DNA of 5,143 nt from Candidatus Methylarchaceae archaeon HK01M. Its GTDB lineage: Archaea; Thermoproteota; Nitrososphaeria; Nitrososphaerales; JACAEJ01. The stretch spans positions 1 to 5,143 of the forward strand of contig JAKLZD010000057.1 of NCBI GenBank assembly GCA_024256245.1, given 5' to 3'. Below are positions 1-5,143 of the stretch, one piece after another; position 1 is the stretch's first letter, and the number at the start of each line of letters is the position of its first letter. A program made the translations under genes and the position numbers. The notes under the pieces were generated by a model. It made no database searches and had not been told where the DNA came from. It was given only the letters and a program-made list of their open reading frames with translations.

Positions 1-93
1 ATTCTTATAGATGTGTCTAGAGCGACGACTAACTATGTTGATACTTTAGCCTTTGCAAGTTTTATGTCGAGAGCATTTAGAAAGAAAGTTTAA
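1..93 (+). CDS. 3' end of an unidentified protein (partial)
   Basis: Frame 1 is open from the window edge to a TAA at 91-93 and encodes 30 residues, beginning ILIDVSRATTNY and ending SRAFRKKV. The tail is basic and there is no recognisable motif, so I do not assign a family. It is the only gene on the + strand and it converges on the radical SAM gene, leaving a 168-bp spacer. The frame is called coding because the composition is protein-like, it runs off the window, and a T-rich stretch follows its stop. Such a short open stretch could still occur by chance, so confidence is moderate. Confidence 0.5.
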   Translation: MLIDVSRATTNYVDTLAFASFMSRAFRKKV

Positions 94-261
94 TCATTTT
101 CTTTGACTGAAGAAATTATATGATAACCAACCACGATCTTTAGCTATTATTTATAGCGTTGTTGCTAAAAGCAATTCGATAATAAATCTGGAGGATGATT
201 TTATAATGTTAAAATAAACTATAAAAGTGATCTTATCGTATATAACGCTCCAAGAGCTTTA
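94..261. other. Convergent intergenic spacer with weak termination signals
   Basis: This AT-rich 168-bp spacer lies between two converging genes. On the + strand TTTTCTTT at 97-104 directly follows the stop at 93 and fits an archaeal U-rich terminator. On the - strand a small stem GCTC/GAGC (247-250 with 254-257) lies 4 nt after the radical SAM stop, and a T-rich run in that direction covers 211-226. A 5-bp stem GCTAT/ATAGC with a 5-nt loop sits near 143-157. GGAGG at 190-194 is followed only by 3-codon frames, so I see no gene here. Confidence 0.35.
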
Positions 262-1335
262 TCATTTGTAAATTTCTTTGATCATGGAGCATGAACCACA
301 TCTCACACATCCAGCAACATTCTTGTAAGGGTTTAGCCCTGTTTCATTCATCATCTTACAGGCATAGTCAGTTATTTTGAGTAAAGTGTTGGTATCTGGT
401 GGCGAAGACTTTTGCAACTGAGTTCCTGGCATAGGTCTAAGTGGGACGATGTATGGGATTACGCCTATTTGAGACATAAGCCTCAAACCTTCCAACATCT
501 CTCCTAAGTCTTCGCCAAGACCAACTATTACATATGAACTCACTTGATTCTCGCCAAAGAGTTTAACAGCTCTCTTCCAAGCTTTCATAAATTCTTCGAA
601 TTGAGGCTTCATCGGACATACACTTTCCAAAACCTCTCTATCTAAAGTTTCCACATGAATTCCTATCGTGTCTGCTCCAGATGAATAGAGCGTATCAATG
701 TAATTCAGATAACTAGGTGGCTCGACTTGAACATGAACTGGGAGCTCAACGACTTCCTTGATGGATTGAACCGTCTTGGCCAACGTCAAAGCTCCCTTAT
801 CTGATGCAGCCGTTGTTCCAATAGTCAGCGTGACATGCCTTACGCCATCCTTAACTGCACTACATGCTACTTCTGCTATTTGCTCAGGCCTCTTATAATC
901 CGTTGTACTTCCATGTGATAGAGACAATTCTATCGCGCAAAACTTACAGGGTTTGTTCAACATCCAATAATGGCAACTTTGCACTACCGTTGAAGCTAAA
1001 CAGTCTGAACCGTGAAGCAGAGCTATCTTCCACATAGGGGTTCCATCTGAAGTTAATTTCTCATAAAAGCTTGGCCTTGGAACCTCATCAAGTTCACATA
1101 CTTCGATGCCATTTTTAAATAATATGTAGTTATTACGTTTTTGCTTTACAAGTTTAAATGGAGAAGAATCTATATACGAACCGTAAACAGGGACGTTGAC
1201 GTTGGACCTATTAGGTAGATTGAAGAACTTACCTCCAGCGGGGCCTGCACCTCCTCTGCGAACCCCTGCTGGATTCTCGAGCTTAGCGCCAAGACAAAGT
1301 AGCTCCGCCTTTAACTTTGTAGGCTCATCAATCAT
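262..1335 (-). CDS. Radical SAM protein, MSMEG_0568-like family, coupled to mmp11
   Basis: This is a 357-residue protein ending in TGA. Its shape matches, from memory, the MSMEG_0568 type of radical SAM protein known from bacterial nitrilase-associated (Nit1) clusters. Landmarks in order are RRGGAGP (26-32), VPVYGS (48-53), P.FYEKL..DGTP (88-100), LLHGSD (106-111), the cluster motif C121-X8-C130-X2-C133, VEPP (204-207), GLGED (272-276), a VPLRPMPGT stretch (297-305) and a C-terminal AGCVRCGSC (341-349). C121, C130 and C133 should hold the SAM-binding [4Fe-4S] cluster, although the spacing differs from the common CX3CX2C. C343, C346 and C349 could ligate a second cluster or a metal. The enzyme should be cytoplasmic and use 5'-deoxyadenosyl radical chemistry; its substrate is unknown. 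The ATG overlaps the mmp11 stop by 8 nt (ATGATTGA), and no strong Shine-Dalgarno is visible, so translational coupling is likely. Family assignment is good; any function is inference. Confidence 0.88.
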   Translation of the reverse strand: MIDEPTKLKAELLCLGAKLENPAGVRRGGAGPAGGKFFNLPNRSNVNVPVYGSYIDSSPFKLVKQKRNNYILFKNGIEVCELDEVPRPSFYEKLTSDGTPMWKIALLHGSDCLASTVVQSCHYWMLNKPCKFCAIELSLSHGSTTDYKRPEQIAEVACSAVKDGVRHVTLTIGTTAASDKGALTLAKTVQSIKEVVELPVHVQVEPPSYLNYIDTLYSSGADTIGIHVETLDREVLESVCPMKPQFEEFMKAWKRAVKLFGENQVSSYVIVGLGEDLGEMLEGLRLMSQIGVIPYIVPLRPMPGTQLQKSSPPDTNTLLKITDYACKMMNETGLNPYKNVAGCVRCGSCSMIKEIYK

Positions 1336-2275
1336 AGACTATGACTGCCTCATCTGGATCGTTTGAGTAAGCAATGCTAGCTAAAGCGCCTATCAACCCT
1401 CGCTCGCCTGTGATCTTCTTTAGCTCTATAGAGTGAGCTTTAGCGACCTCCTTGGTCTCATCCAAGCTAAGGAGCATCGTCTTCGCCCTTTTCCCATAAT
1501 CTACTAGTGAAGCTGGTACCTCACACTTTCTATAAATGACCATCCCAGTATTATCCGATAAAGTAAATCTCCGTAAGGAACTCTCAAATTCAGCCACAAG
1601 ATCATCTGCTAAGTCGGGTCTGACTGCGAAGGAAGCAGCTATACTTACACAATTCGTTGTCTTATAGGGGTTTTTGGGGTAGAGTTGTGTAATAACATGG
1701 TTGATGTAATCTCCTAGGTTGTTTTGCTCGAGATCGTATGCTATCTCGTTTACGAGACCCCATGTCGCACCTGTTTCCTTTGTGTCAGTATCGTCAACCC
1801 CAATAGTCACTTTATTTAAGAGTGGAAGCACTAAAGTTGCCTTTCCAAGCTTACTCCCGCCGCCTCTTTCAAAAATTTCGACTCCTTTAACACCTTCAGC
1901 CAAACCTCTACACACGGTCGCCGCAATACCACCTCCAGCCAACCCCGCATAGGTTATTCTAATCTCATCCTGCGTGAAATCGACACTTTCGATACCCGCT
2001 CCACGTAATCCAGGTTCTAAATTTAACTTTGTCTCACCTATTCTGATTGTGAAGATATTTCTAGCTCCTTCTCTCCTAGCCTTTAAAACCAGATTGCTCC
2101 CAAGTGGATAATGATATATCTCCCAAGCTGCGCCACCTATGCACTTGCTCCTGGCGTGAAACTCATGAACTTCAACTACTCCTGCCTCCCTGTCAGCCAT
2201 GGCTATTATCTTTTTGTAAGGCGAAACCCACTTGAGATCTAAATACTTCGCTAAGAGTTCTTTTCTAGTTAACAA
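1328..2275 (-). CDS. mmp11: Methanogenesis marker protein 11 (Mmp11, TiaS-like ATP-binding fold)
   Basis: This 315-residue protein is about the usual family length. The N-terminal part has the family-like W.SPYKKIIAMAD (16-28) and CIGGAAWEIYH (45-55), then a glycine-rich LAGGGIAAT (112-120). The C-terminal half carries IGVDDTDTKETGATW (158-172), PYKTTNC (203-209) and GERGLIGALASIA (290-302). These echo the kinase-like core of TiaS, the agmatine-dependent tRNA-Ile2 cytidine ligase, but TiaS's C-terminal OB-fold and zinc ribbon are absent. The family is used as a marker of methanogens and relatives carrying methyl-CoM reductase; its reaction is not established to my knowledge. The likely start is TTG at 2275: an in-frame TGA lies just upstream, and the first ATG (residue 26) would remove conserved residues. 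It begins 35 nt after the barrel-protein gene and overlaps the radical SAM gene by 8 nt, so the three probably form an operon. Confidence 0.9.
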   Translation of the reverse strand: MLTRKELLAKYLDLKWVSPYKKIIAMADREAGVVEVHEFHARSKCIGGAAWEIYHYPLGSNLVLKARREGARNIFTIRIGETKLNLEPGLRGAGIESVDFTQDEIRITYAGLAGGGIAATVCRGLAEGVKGVEIFERGGGSKLGKATLVLPLLNKVTIGVDDTDTKETGATWGLVNEIAYDLEQNNLGDYINHVITQLYPKNPYKTTNCVSIAASFAVRPDLADDLVAEFESSLRRFTLSDNTGMVIYRKCEVPASLVDYGKRAKTMLLSLDETKEVAKAHSIELKKITGERGLIGALASIAYSNDPDEAVIVYD

Positions 2276-2310
2276 AGCGATTCACTATTAGAGAATGTTA
2301 TAGATTTTAA

Positions 2311-2724
2311 CTATCTTATATCCTTCTCGCTCTTCTTCGAAACCTCGGTCAGTACAGTTGTCGTTTCGGTTACCAGTTCTGGAGTCTCTATTTCTATCCA
2401 CTCCCTTTTATGAGAAGTTTTAAGAGATAGTGCAAGTTTTAAAGTTTCTATCCATGACTTATACACTACAACTTTCATTCCAACTTTAAAGTTTCCTTCC
2501 TCCATTTTATCTCTCGCTATCCGTATGATACCCTTTCCCTCATCTTTTATGAGTCCCCTATTAACTTTAGCTCTGACTTGAGCTCCACTTAATATCTCCC
2601 CAAGAATATCGATTTCATCACCCGGCTTTACGTCAACATATGCCATTGTGGCCTTATCGATCCTTGCGATACTATGATCTCCCTTTACTGGATCGGCAAC
2701 TATTAATTGTGCTCTTCCACTCAT
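2311..2724 (-). CDS. Small VAT/CDC48 N-domain-like double-psi beta-barrel protein
   Basis: This 137-residue protein resembles the N-terminal double-psi beta-barrel of archaeal VAT/CDC48 ATPases. There are two similar half-motifs: IARIDKATMAYVDVKPGDEI (19-38) and IIRIARDKMEEGNFKVGMKV (66-85). Each has an I.RI..... segment followed by V.PGD or V.MKV. There is no Walker motif and no ATPase domain, so it is a stand-alone barrel, perhaps a substrate- or partner-binding module. The last 30 residues are rich in T, E and K and are probably disordered. The ATG at 2724 is fixed by an in-frame TAA directly before it. The gene opens the putative operon with mmp11 (35-nt gap) and the radical SAM gene. Fold assignment is fairly confident; the function is unknown, and an AbrB-like or other cradle-loop barrel protein is the main alternative. 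Confidence 0.7.
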   Translation of the reverse strand: MSGRAQLIVADPVKGDHSIARIDKATMAYVDVKPGDEIDILGEILSGAQVRAKVNRGLIKDEGKGIIRIARDKMEEGNFKVGMKVVVYKSWIETLKLALSLKTSHKREWIEIETPELVTETTTVLTEVSKKSEKDIR

Positions 2725-2740
2725 TTATCATCATCTTACT

Positions 2741-2780
2741 AGGAGGATGTGTGAAATGATATATAATGAGATTTATAAAT
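2741..2780 (-). promoter_or_regulatory. Probable promoter and leader of the barrel–mmp11–radical SAM operon
   Basis: ATTTATAAAT (2771-2780) is a self-complementary TATA-like box centred about 51 nt upstream of the ATG at 2724. Archaeal start sites usually lie about 25 nt past the box, so transcription may begin near 2750 with a leader of about 25 nt. That leader carries no Shine-Dalgarno; instead it has CCTCCT (2746-2741 on this strand). A second AT-rich TATA-like stretch lies near 2793-2802. This is judged by pattern only. Confidence 0.45.
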
Positions 2781-2821
2781 ACATTCTTCTTATTTTATAT
2801 ACATCTATTTAATGTAATACT

Positions 2822-2855
2822 CTGACTGCCTTAAGCTAAAGGTAGTTGAAGTCAG
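2822..2855. repeat. Imperfect inverted repeat / stem-loop in the phoU–operon spacer
   Basis: The arms CTGACT (2822-2827) and AGTCAG (2850-2855) are exact inverted repeats. A nested stem pairs CTGCCTT (2826-2832) with AAGGTAG (2839-2845) around a 6-nt loop, with one G·T pair when read on the + strand. The two stems overlap by two bases, so only one layout can form fully. It starts 32 nt past the stop of the AbrB-PhoU gene and lies about 40 nt upstream of the next TATA box. No T-run follows on the - strand, so it is a weak terminator candidate. It could be a regulator site or a 3' end structure. Confidence 0.45.
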
Positions 2856-2886
2856 GTAGTGCGCCATGAATTTATAATTAATTAGA

Positions 2887-3930
2887 TTAGTATATTTCGC
2901 AGATTTTACTCGATTTTCCAAGAACCCTGTTTATTGCTATCTGGGCTATCTCCACGCCCAACTCCGCTATCCTCCTAATAGCGTACAAGATAAACCTTAA
3001 ACGACATGATACATATTTGTTAGGCACATGTTCAAGAATTTCCTTCAGTAATCTTTCTTCTTCAGATTCAGCGATCTTTTTATACTCTCCTATAGCACTA
3101 TTAGCGAGTTTTATATCGTTTTTTGAGATGCTCATCATAGCTTTATTACATACATTATAGGCGAACTCATTTAATTTATTATACTCATTAATTATCGACT
3201 TATCGATTTCATCTATGTATTCTTCAATATCAAGCACATTTCTTGCAATCATTTCCGCCCAATCAGCGCTCCTCTCCAGATACTGTGCGATAACTCTATA
3301 ATCTAGAACATATAATGGAACTGCGCCTTTTTTCCCAGTTTTCTTTTCTTCTTCAATAAAGGAAAGCAGTCGAAGGATAAGGTAGTAAATCGTATCTGCC
3401 TCATTTTCACGGTCTATAACTTCTCTCGCTAACTCAAAGTCTCTATCTACAAACGCCTTGATAGCTTCTTTTTGCATTAAGGTAGATATAATATGTAATC
3501 TTAATATTGCTCTATGCACCGGGAACTTGGTTGGATCTATCGAACATTGAAGGATGACTTGATTGGGAGTTTCTTCAATTATGCCCAACCCCATAAGTTT
3601 AGGCAAAATTCCTCGTATCTCGTTAAGATGTGAGTTATGCAAGCGTAAAGGTGCCACAATTCTTATCACATCACGAGCAAGAATGTAGTTCCCCGTTATA
3701 ATCCTCTCCAACATCCCAGGCTCATCACATAAGTTTGAGTTAATAATAACCTCTTCAATCTTTGGTTGCTTTTCAGCTAGAGCACTTGGAACCAACTTCA
3801 GGGAGCCATCACTTTGGGGCATGACGAAAAGCAGATCGCCAGGTTTAATGTCGGCCTTCTTCGCCCAATCGCTAGGTAATGAGATAGCTATTGATGAAAG
3901 GCCAACACGTTGAACTTTACGACTTTCCAT
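2887..3930 (-). CDS. AbrB–PhoU fusion regulator (archaeal phosphate-uptake-regulator type)
   Basis: This 347-residue soluble protein has an N-terminal SpoVT/AbrB-type swapped-hairpin domain (about 1-48; RKVQRVGLSSIAISLPSDW, then KPGDLLFV) followed by an all-helical region with two PhoU-like repeats. Family-like signatures are EVIDRENEADTIYYLI (170-185, the acidic metal-binding type helix), YLERSADWAEMIARN (217-231) and RRIAELGVEIAQIAINRV (319-336), which resemble the ERigD-type helices of PhoU. This domain order is common in archaea, where such proteins are annotated as phosphate uptake regulators, presumably binding DNA through the AbrB part. No pst, phoB-like or other phosphate gene is visible, so its target is open. 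The ATG is supported by GGAG (3942-3939) with an 8-nt spacing. It stands alone between spacers of 162 and 111 nt and is probably transcribed singly. Confidence 0.88.
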   Translation of the reverse strand: MESRKVQRVGLSSIAISLPSDWAKKADIKPGDLLFVMPQSDGSLKLVPSALAEKQPKIEEVIINSNLCDEPGMLERIITGNYILARDVIRIVAPLRLHNSHLNEIRGILPKLMGLGIIEETPNQVILQCSIDPTKFPVHRAILRLHIISTLMQKEAIKAFVDRDFELAREVIDRENEADTIYYLILRLLSFIEEEKKTGKKGAVPLYVLDYRVIAQYLERSADWAEMIARNVLDIEEYIDEIDKSIINEYNKLNEFAYNVCNKAMMSISKNDIKLANSAIGEYKKIAESEEERLLKEILEHVPNKYVSCRLRFILYAIRRIAELGVEIAQIAINRVLGKSSKICEIY

Positions 3931-3938
3931 AGTACTTA

Positions 3939-3982
3939 CTCCATTTAATGGTATAAATACAGTTCTTATTTTAAGATTTCGG
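3939..3982 (-). promoter_or_regulatory. Promoter and ribosome binding site of the AbrB–PhoU gene
   Basis: Read on the - strand, CCGAAA (3982-3977, BRE-like) is followed by CTTAAAATA (3975-3967, TATA-like), centred about 40 nt before the ATG. This predicts a short leader of about 15 nt that would include GGAG (3942-3939), placed 8 nt from the ATG. A second box, TATTTATA (3959-3952), is closer to consensus but would put the start site at or very near the ATG, giving a leaderless message that skips the GGAG. The first reading fits better because it uses the ribosome binding site. Confidence 0.5.
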
Positions 3983-4041
3983 TTATTAAAGTAATTTCAT
4001 ATTCTCGATGTCAGCAACTTTCTTCTGATGAGGCTCTTTTA

Positions 4042-4878
4042 TTAAAACAGGGCCATAAGGAATAATCCTCCTATGTAAGGGGCTGAGAATTTATATATGA
4101 ACCAGCTTCTTCTATTAGTAGGACGTAGAACAGCTCTAACACTCAAGAAGATGAGTATGGCATTTAAGATGGTCGCACCAATCAAATAAACAAATCCATA
4201 ATAACCTAAGAAGAACATCAAAATCGAGGTTAAACTAAGGATGATCGATAAAACCAAGATACGACCACAAGCTTTTTTTCTTCCAACCACTGAAGGCAAC
4301 ATGGGGATGCTAACTTTTCTATAATCCCTAGAGAAAGTTGTAGCCAAACTCCAAAGGTGAAGCGGTCCCCAAAGCATGACAAGGGAACTCATTAAAAGTC
4401 CTTGAAGATCCAGCATTTCTCTACCAATCACCCAGCCAAACCATACAGGAGTGGCAATGGCTGGGGCCGTGGCAAACACGTTTAGAATGCTCCTCCTTTT
4501 CAGAAGTATTGTATAAAGTATGATGTAACTGAATAGCCCCAAAAAGAGAAAGAAGATTGGGAGATAACCTAAGAAAGAGGCGAGGACGAAAGAGATACAG
4601 ATCAAGAATATGCCAAACATAAGGGCATCTTTTGCCTTTACCTTTCCAGAGGGAATTGGTCTCCGCTTAGTTCGAGCCATGACTTGATCGATATCTCGAT
4701 CTATATAACAATTAATTGCATTTGAACCAGCTATTGATGTAAAGACCGCTATAGCACCTATTAGACTTTCTACTTTAAAGTTTCCTGATGAGCTTATAAT
4801 TAAGGATAAAATGTAGAGAGAAATGATGGCAAAAGCGATTCTGGGTTTTGTAAGTTGCCAATATGTAGAAGTATTCAT
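4042..4878 (-). CDS. ctaB: UbiA-family prenyltransferase, protoheme IX farnesyltransferase (CtaB)-like
   Basis: This integral membrane protein is 278 residues long from the ATG at 4878, about normal for the family, with about eight or nine hydrophobic segments. The first Asp-rich motif is NCYIDRDIDQVMARTKRRP (56-74), holding N56, D60 and D64 for Mg-prenyl-diphosphate binding. LLKRRSILN (125-133), WGPLHLWSLA (170-179) and RDYRKVSIPMLP (184-195) are typical of heme O synthases rather than of UbiA, MenA or the DGGGP synthases. The expected reaction adds a farnesyl group to heme b, giving heme O; in an anaerobic archaeon another acceptor is possible. The frame extends upstream to a GTG at 4890, but the ATG is preferred because GGTGG lies 8 nt before it, overlapping that GTG. 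No oxidase or heme synthesis gene is visible nearby. The family is sure; the exact substrate is not. Confidence 0.82.
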   Translation of the reverse strand: MNTSTYWQLTKPRIAFAIISLYILSLIISSSGNFKVESLIGAIAVFTSIAGSNAINCYIDRDIDQVMARTKRRPIPSGKVKAKDALMFGIFLICISFVLASFLGYLPIFFLFLGLFSYIILYTILLKRRSILNVFATAPAIATPVWFGWVIGREMLDLQGLLMSSLVMLWGPLHLWSLATTFSRDYRKVSIPMLPSVVGRKKACGRILVLSIILSLTSILMFFLGYYGFVYLIGATILNAILIFLSVRAVLRPTNRRSWFIYKFSAPYIGGLFLMALF

Positions 4879-4945
4879 TAATATTTCCACCTACACTCGG
4901 CTCAGTCTCATTACCCTGTATTTTTACATTTATTCAATGTTATAA

Positions 4946-4960
4946 TGAGTATAATACTCA
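4946..4960. promoter_or_regulatory. Perfect 15-bp palindrome, possible operator over the ctaB promoter
   Basis: TGAGTATAATACTCA is two exact 7-bp arms around one central base. On the - strand it contains TATTATA and is followed by ATTATAAC, so it overlaps or abuts the TATA box expected for the prenyltransferase gene, about 75 nt before its ATG. A dimeric regulator bound here would block TBP/TFB. The palindrome is seen directly; the operator role is inferred. Confidence 0.45.
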
Positions 4961-4965
4961 GATTT

Positions 4966-5010
4966 AAGATTTAAAAATAAATAAGGAATAGAGCGTGAGT
5001 TATCTCACTC
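4966..5010 (-). terminator. Stem-loop and U-rich terminator of the right-hand gene
   Basis: Downstream of the stop at 5022, the - strand reads GTGAG-ATAA-CTCAC (5008 to 4995), a 5-bp stem with a 4-nt loop, with one further G-C pair beyond an A/G mismatch. A T-rich tract, TTATTTATTTTTAAA (about 4984 to 4970), follows. Position and T-richness fit an archaeal U-tract terminator, and the stem may be incidental. Confidence 0.55.
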
Positions 5011-5021
5011 ACAGCACCTAT

Positions 5022-5143
5022 TCACCTTTTTTCTGCTATAGGCTCTATGACCTTCTCTTCTAGAGCTACTTTAGGTACCTCCACCTCGACTTGGGCCTTC
5101 TTACCATAGAACACATCTAAAGCACCGACCGCTGCATAAGCCA
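5022..5143 (-). CDS. 3' end of an unidentified protein (partial)
   Basis: The last 39 codons before a TGA (5024-5022) are in view; the gene continues past the window edge. The visible part begins AYAAVGALDVFYGKK and then has a tail alternating V, E, K and P that ends IAEKR. The small, apolar opening could be the end of a membrane helix or a buried strand, and the charged tail looks solvent-exposed. No motif allows a family call. Being open to the window edge, with protein-like composition and a good terminator just downstream, it is very likely a real gene end. It is separated from the ctaB-like gene by that terminator and a 143-bp spacer, so they are probably not co-transcribed. Confidence 0.65.
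   Translation of the reverse strand, partial: AYAAVGALDVFYGKKAQVEVEVPKVALEEKVIEPIAEKR

Larger units (their letters stand above)
4879..5021. other. Intergenic spacer upstream of the ctaB-like gene
   Basis: This 143-bp AT-rich spacer holds, from the right, the terminator of the preceding gene (4966-5010), a perfect palindrome (4946-4960) and the likely leader of the prenyltransferase gene. TATA-like sequence on the - strand at about 4940-4955 would give a leader of roughly 40-50 nt ending in GGTGG. No small gene is convincing here. Confidence 0.5.

Noticed and set aside
1719..1952. 77-codon open frame on the + strand
   Set aside because: It lies wholly antisense within mmp11, whose frame shows strong family motifs. 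Its translation is low-complexity (S, P, T, V) with no motif or ribosome binding site.
2483..2497. A 15-bp exact repeat (ACTTTAAAGTTTCCT) shared with 4772-4786
   Set aside because: Both copies lie inside genes and encode GNFKV in each protein. The sequence is AT-rich and simple, so coincidence is the best reading.
2727..2733. ATGATGA on the - strand resembling a box C of a C/D sRNA
   Set aside because: No CTGA box D at a suitable distance and no paired terminal stem. The match overlaps the start region of the barrel gene.
2741..2812. AGGAGG plus ATG (2756) on the + strand opening an 18-codon frame
   Set aside because: The spacing is good, but the frame is very short, made of AT-rich codons, and coincides with the TATA region of the - strand operon, so it is more likely promoter sequence.
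4024..4030. CTGATGA on the + strand resembling a box C
   Set aside because: The following 50 bases are prenyltransferase coding sequence on the other strand. A CTGA near 4080 lacks the other boxes and the stem, so this is probably chance.
4879..4890. GTG start at 4890 for the prenyltransferase
   Set aside because: This GTG lies within the GGTGG that serves as ribosome binding site for the ATG at 4878, and the four added residues bring no family match.
1..5143. CRISPR array, insertion sequence, tRNA or rRNA
   Set aside because: No spaced direct repeats, no transposase-like frame and no cloverleaf or rRNA-like stretch were seen on either strand by eye.

Overview
The window looks archaeal and probably comes from a methane- or alkane-metabolising (mcr-bearing) lineage. 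Three things point there: a clear methanogenesis marker protein 11 (Mmp11), an AbrB/PhoU fusion of the archaeal type, and archaeal promoter style (TATA-like boxes, U-rich ends, a TTG start). The DNA is AT-rich, with long AT-rich spacers and tight gene packing inside the putative operon. The exact lineage cannot be read from this piece, and no mcr, mtr or hdr gene is in view.

Layout: the last 30 codons of an unidentified + strand gene end at 93. Every other gene lies on the - strand. Read in the direction of transcription (right to left) these are: the 3' end of an unidentified gene (5143 to 5022) followed by a stem-loop/U-rich terminator; a CtaB-like UbiA-family prenyltransferase (4878 to 4042) behind a spacer holding a perfect 15-bp palindrome; an AbrB-PhoU regulator (3930 to 2887) with its own promoter; a 162-bp spacer with an inverted repeat and a palindromic TATA box; then a probable three-gene operon (2724 to 262). 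The operon encodes a small VAT/CDC48-N-like double-psi beta-barrel protein, Mmp11, and a radical SAM protein of the MSMEG_0568-like type. The mmp11 stop and the radical SAM start overlap by 8 nt.

The operon is the most interesting part. Mmp11 carries a TiaS-like ATP-binding core (IGVDDTDT) and is known mainly as a phylogenetic marker of Mcr-based metabolism. Translational coupling to a radical SAM enzyme with an unusual CX8CX2C cluster motif and a C-terminal CX2CX2C motif suggests a two-enzyme system that activates a group with ATP and then does radical chemistry, perhaps on Mcr, its cofactor F430 or a related target. That function is inference, not something the sequence states. The prenyltransferase (heme O synthase-like) and the AbrB-PhoU protein appear to be separate transcription units.
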